Assembly (NCBI GenBank): GCA_019117025.1
Contig: DXAM01000051.1
Location: 1 to 45,141, forward strand
Source of the DNA: Candidatus Microbacterium stercoravium
GTDB lineage: Bacteria > Actinomycetota > Actinomycetes > Actinomycetales > Microbacteriaceae
DNA length: 45,141 nt
Direction: 5' to 3'
Shown: one piece after another, positions 42,120-45,141 of the stretch
How the letters are laid out: each line of letters starts with the position of its first letter
Position numbering within the stretch: position 1 is the first letter of the stretch
Position numbers and translations under genes: made by a program
Notes under the pieces: model-generated
The model's database searches: none
What the model saw: the letters and a program-made list of their open reading frames with translations, nothing else
Told to the model about the DNA's origin: nothing

Positions 42120-44648
42120 TTGGCTCCATCCGACGTGTCCGAATCCATTTCTGCCGACATCCCCGCCCACGCCGAGGCGCACGACGTGCACGCCGTGCAG
42201 GAGAAGTGGCAGCGCTACTGGGAGAACAACGAGACCTTCCGCGCCGGCGGCGCGGACGATGACCGGCCGCGCCGGTACGTGCTCGCGATGTTCCCCTACC
42301 CCTCGGGCGACATGCACATGGGGCACGCGTCGAACTACCTCTACAGCGACATCGTCGCCCGCTTCTGGCGCCACCAGGGCTACAACGTGCTGCAGCCGAT
42401 CGGGTGGGATTCGTTCGGGCTGCCGGCCGAGAACGCGGCGATCCAGCGCGGCGCCGACCCGCGCGAGTGGACGTACGACAACATCGCGCAGCAGCGCGAG
42501 AGTCTGGGAACATACGGCGTCTCGTTCGACTGGTCGCGGGTGCTGCACACGTCGGACCCCGAGTACTACCAGTGGAACCAGTGGCTGTTCCAGCAGATGT
42601 ACGACCGCGGGCTCGCGTACCGCGCGTCGAGCCCCGTGAACTGGTGCCCGAACGACCAGACAGTGCTCGCGAACGAGCAGGTCGTCGACGGCGCGTGCGA
42701 TCGCTGCGGCGCCACGGTGATCAAGAAGAAGCTCACGCAGTGGTACTTCAAGATCACCGAGTACGCCGACCGCCTGCTCGACGACCTCGACGCGCTCGAG
42801 GGCGTGTGGCCGCACAAGGTGCTGCAGATGCAGCGCAACTGGATCGGCCGCTCCACCGGCGCCGACATCGACTTCGAGATCGAGGGGCGCTCCGAGAAGG
42901 TCACCGTCTTCTCCACGCGCGCCGACACCCTGTACGGCGCGACATTCATGGTCGTGGCGCCCGACAGCGACCTCGCCGCGGAGCTGGCCTCGACGGCGAG
43001 CCCCGAGACCCGCGCGCGCTTCCAGGACTACCTGGACAAGACGCAGAAGCAGACCGACATCGAGCGCCAGTCGACCGACCGCGAGAAGACCGGCGTGCCG
43101 CTCGAGCGCTTCGCGATCAACCCCGTCAACGGCGAGAAGCTGCCGATCTGGGCCGCCGACTACGTGCTGGCCGACTACGGCCACGGCGCCGTCATGGCTG
43201 TTCCGGCGCATGACCAGCGCGACCTCGATTTCGCCCGCACGTTCGACCTGCCCGTGCGCGTCGTGCTCGACACGAGCGCCGAGGGCGAAGAGCTCGCGGA
43301 TCCCGTGGAGACGGGCGAGGCGCTCACCGGCGAGGGAGTGCTGATCAACTCGGGCGAGCTCGACGGGCTGCCCAAGGCGGACGCGATCGCGCGCATGACC
43401 GAGATGCTCGCCGCGTCGGGATCCGGGCGCGCGACCACGCAGTACCGCCTGCGCGACTGGCTGATCTCGCGCCAGCGGTTCTGGGGCACGCCGATCCCCA
43501 TGATCCACACCGACGACGGCCGCATCGAGAAGGTGCCGGCCGACCAGCTGCCCGTGACGCTGCCGGTCGCGAAGGACATCGACCTGAAGCCCAAGGGCAC
43601 CTCGCCGCTCGGCGGTGCGACGGAGTGGGTCACGACGACGGATCCCGTCACCGGAGAGCGGGCGCTGCGCGACCCCGACACCATGGACACCTTCGTCGAC
43701 AGCTCGTGGTACTACCTGCGCTTCCTGTCGCCGAAGAGCGACGAGGTGGCGTTCGACCCGGCCGAGGCGAACCGCTGGGCGCCCGTCGACACGTACATCG
43801 GCGGCGTCGAGCACGCGATCCTGCACCTGCTGTACGCGCGCTTCATCACGAAGGTGCTGCACGACATGGGGCTCGTCGACTTCACCGAGCCGTTCTCCTC
43901 GCTCATCAACCAGGGCATGGTGCTGCTCGACGGCGCGAAGATGTCGAAGTCGAAGGGCAACCTGGTGCAGGTGTCCGACCAGCTCGCCGCGCACGGATCC
44001 GACGCGGTGCGCGTCGCGCTCGCCTTCGCCGGACCGGTGGAGGACGATAAGGACTGGCACGATGTGCAGACGCCCGGCGCCAAGAAGTTCCTCGCCCGTG
44101 CGATGCGCGCGGCCGAAGACGTCGCCTCCGAGGCGGGGGCCGACCCGGCTGCGGGCGACACGGCCCTGCGTCGCGCGACGCACCACCTGCGGAACGACGC
44201 CCCCGGCCTCGTCGAGCACACGAAGTACAACGTGCTCGTCGCGCGGCTCATGGAGCTCGTCAACGCGATCCGCAAGACGATCGACTCCGGTGCCGGCCCG
44301 GCCGATCCCGCCGTGCGCGAGGCCGCAGAGACGGTGGCCGTGATGCTCGACGTCGTGGCGCCCCACACGGCGGAGGAGATGTGGGAGATCCTCGGTCACG
44401 CACCGAGCGTGAGCGCGGTGGTCTGGCCGAGCGCCGAGCCGCAGCTGCTCACCGCCGACGAGGTCACCGCCGTCGTGCAGGTCAACGGCAAGGTGCGCGC
44501 GCAGCTGCAGGTGTCGGCCGAGATCGCGCCGGACGACCTCGAGGCGCTCGCGCGCAGCGACGAGAAGGTGCTGCGCTTCGTCGGCGACGGGCAGATCGTC
44601 AAGGCGATCGTGCGCGCCCCGAAGATCGTGAGCCTCGTGGTCAAGTAG
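42120..44648 (+). CDS. leuS: Leucyl-tRNA synthetase
   Basis: LeuS charges tRNA-Leu. The 842-residue product is of normal length. The HIGH signature is HMGH at 66-69, KMSKS is at 607-611, the editing domain lies between them ([15 protein letters not shown] [16 protein letters not shown]), and the C-terminal domain ends [16 protein letters not shown]. The start is uncertain. TTG 42120 gives the longest plausible product, but its ribosome-binding site is poor (GAGAAG at 42104-42109 by the hairpin); GTG 42135 is an alternative. Unlike ileS it has no T-box. It is divergent from DedA and its last eight bases overlap the comEC end. Confidence 0.95.
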   Translation: MAPSDVSESISADIPAHAEAHDVHAVQEKWQRYWENNETFRAGGADDDRPRRYVLAMFPYPSGDMHMGHASNYLYSDIVARFWRHQGYNVLQPIGWDSFGLPAENAAIQRGADPREWTYDNIAQQRESLGTYGVSFDWSRVLHTSDPEYYQWNQWLFQQMYDRGLAYRASSPVNWCPNDQTVLANEQVVDGACDRCGATVIKKKLTQWYFKITEYADRLLDDLDALEGVWPHKVLQMQRNWIGRSTGADIDFEIEGRSEKVTVFSTRADTLYGATFMVVAPDSDLAAELASTASPETRARFQDYLDKTQKQTDIERQSTDREKTGVPLERFAINPVNGEKLPIWAADYVLADYGHGAVMAVPAHDQRDLDFARTFDLPVRVVLDTSAEGEELADPVETGEALTGEGVLINSGELDGLPKADAIARMTEMLAASGSGRATTQYRLRDWLISRQRFWGTPIPMIHTDDGRIEKVPADQLPVTLPVAKDIDLKPKGTSPLGGATEWVTTTDPVTGERALRDPDTMDTFVDSSWYYLRFLSPKSDEVAFDPAEANRWAPVDTYIGGVEHAILHLLYARFITKVLHDMGLVDFTEPFSSLINQGMVLLDGAKMSKSKGNLVQVSDQLAAHGSDAVRVALAFAGPVEDDKDWHDVQTPGAKKFLARAMRAAEDVASEAGADPAAGDTALRRATHHLRNDAPGLVEHTKYNVLVARLMELVNAIRKTIDSGAGPADPAVREAAETVAVMLDVVAPHTAEEMWEILGHAPSVSAVVWPSAEPQLLTADEVTAVVQVNGKVRAQLQVSAEIAPDDLEALARSDEKVLRFVGDGQIVKAIVRAPKIVSLVVK

Positions 44649-45141
44649 GCGGCGCCGCGCCCGCCGCTGACCGCTCTCGCCACACGCGCAGATCCGTCTC
44701 CGACCGACTGACGAGCACCAGTCCGTCGGTGTCGGAGCGTGCGACGACCGTGCCGGATCGCGCGAGCAGGGCGAGCGTGTCGGGGTGAGGATGACCGTAG
44801 TCGTTCTCACCGACGCCGATCAGCCCGACGCGCGCGCCGATGCCGTCGTAGAGGGCCGTCGACTGGTCGCGACTGCCGTGATGGGAGACCTTCACGACGT
44901 CGAAGCGTCCGGTCACGCGGCCCGACGCCCAGAGCAGCTGCTGCGCGTCCTCGCCGAGGTCGCCGAGCAGCAGCGTGCGGGGAACGGAGCCGCCGGCGAT
45001 CTCGACGACGAGGCTCGTGTCGTTGCCGGGCGGGAACGCCTTCGTGTCGTCAGCGGGCCACAGGATGCGCCAGGACGCGTCACCGAGGGTGCCGTGCATG
45101 CCGGCGCTGCCCTCTCGGACGTCCGGCGAGGCGGCGCGCGC
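44641..45141 (-). CDS. comEC: ComEC/Rec2 family protein, C-terminal part
   Basis: The frame is open to the window edge, so only the last 166 residues are seen; the ATG at 45099 is internal. The visible part is the metallo-beta-lactamase-like domain found at the C-terminus of ComEC. It has [30 protein letters not shown], and [17 protein letters not shown], where SHHGS and NDYGHPHP are typical. ComEC forms the DNA-uptake channel, with helicase-like partners and ComEA usually encoded next to it. The upstream membrane part is outside the window. It is convergent with leuS, overlapping by eight bases. Confidence 0.9.
   Translation of the reverse strand, partial: ARAASPDVREGSAGMHGTLGDASWRILWPADDTKAFPPGNDTSLVVEIAGGSVPRTLLLGDLGEDAQQLLWASGRVTGRFDVVKVSHHGSRDQSTALYDGIGARVGLIGVGENDYGHPHPDTLALLARSGTVVARSDTDGLVLVSRSETDLRVWRERSAAGAAPPT

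Noticed and set aside
1..45141. CRISPR arrays, insertion sequences, prophage genes, replication origin
   Set aside because: I saw no regularly spaced repeats, transposase or integrase motifs, DnaA-box clusters or iterons in the window.

Overview
The window comes from a high-GC actinobacterium, most likely a member of the Microbacteriaceae close to Microbacterium. This is inferred from the roughly 70% GC content by eye, the strong GC3 bias, the actinobacterial type of several proteins (RNase E/G with a long disordered N-terminus, DUF4031, DUF4233, an ImuA/ImuB/DnaE2 set, SAF-less NeuB, DUF6716) and the conserved order ileS-folC-DUF4233-ndk-VKOR-rne-rplU-rpmA-obg-proBA-nadD-rsfS. It is ordinary chromosome. 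I see no insertion sequence, integrase, phage gene, CRISPR array or origin.

Layout. Positions 1-870 hold the end of a double SRPBCC protein. Positions 898-6558 hold a housekeeping operon: an ultrashort-Stem-I T-box riboswitch, ileS, folC, DUF4233 and ndk, ended by a perfect 42-bp bidirectional palindrome shared with the convergent VKOR gene. Positions 7300-16764 hold rne/rng, DUF4031 (reverse strand), the rplU-rpmA ribosomal protein pair, obg-proB-proA, and a nadD/hypothetical/rsfS group, followed by tRNA-Ala(GGC). Positions 17078-19573 hold two unrecognised membrane proteins and a FUSC-family transporter.

Positions 19786-23997 hold a four-gene, translationally coupled sialic-acid (nonulosonate) cassette: a polysialyltransferase-like protein, CMP-sialate synthetase fused to a HAD phosphatase domain, a short NeuB synthase without the SAF domain, and a DUF6716 glycosyltransferase. 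Positions 23961-31574 (reverse strand) hold a HAD phosphatase, a CoA-pyrophosphatase-type Nudix protein, an N-acetylglucosamine-type PTS IICBA permease, and an MFS transporter plus GH78 alpha-L-rhamnosidase pair with a LacI-type operator.

Positions 31705-40300 (reverse strand) form an almost continuous DNA-damage block: imuA-imuB-dnaE2 (SOS mutasome) behind a promoter with two LexA boxes, then a YedK/HMCES-type abasic-site protein, an M18 aminopeptidase and a protein of the family annotated as 3-methyladenine DNA glycosylase. Positions 40334-42021 hold an App1-type phosphatase and a DedA protein, divergent from leuS (42120-44648). The window ends in the 3' part of comEC.

Three observations seem most worth following. 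First, the sialic-acid cassette has an unusual domain make-up. Second, the SOS block puts lesion generation, lesion capping and lesion bypass genes next to each other behind paired LexA boxes exactly three helical turns apart. Third, genome-style signals recur through the window: many leaderless promoters (TANNNT 6-8 nt before a start codon), marked over-use of the palindrome GGATCC, and an exact 21-bp duplication covering two translation starts.
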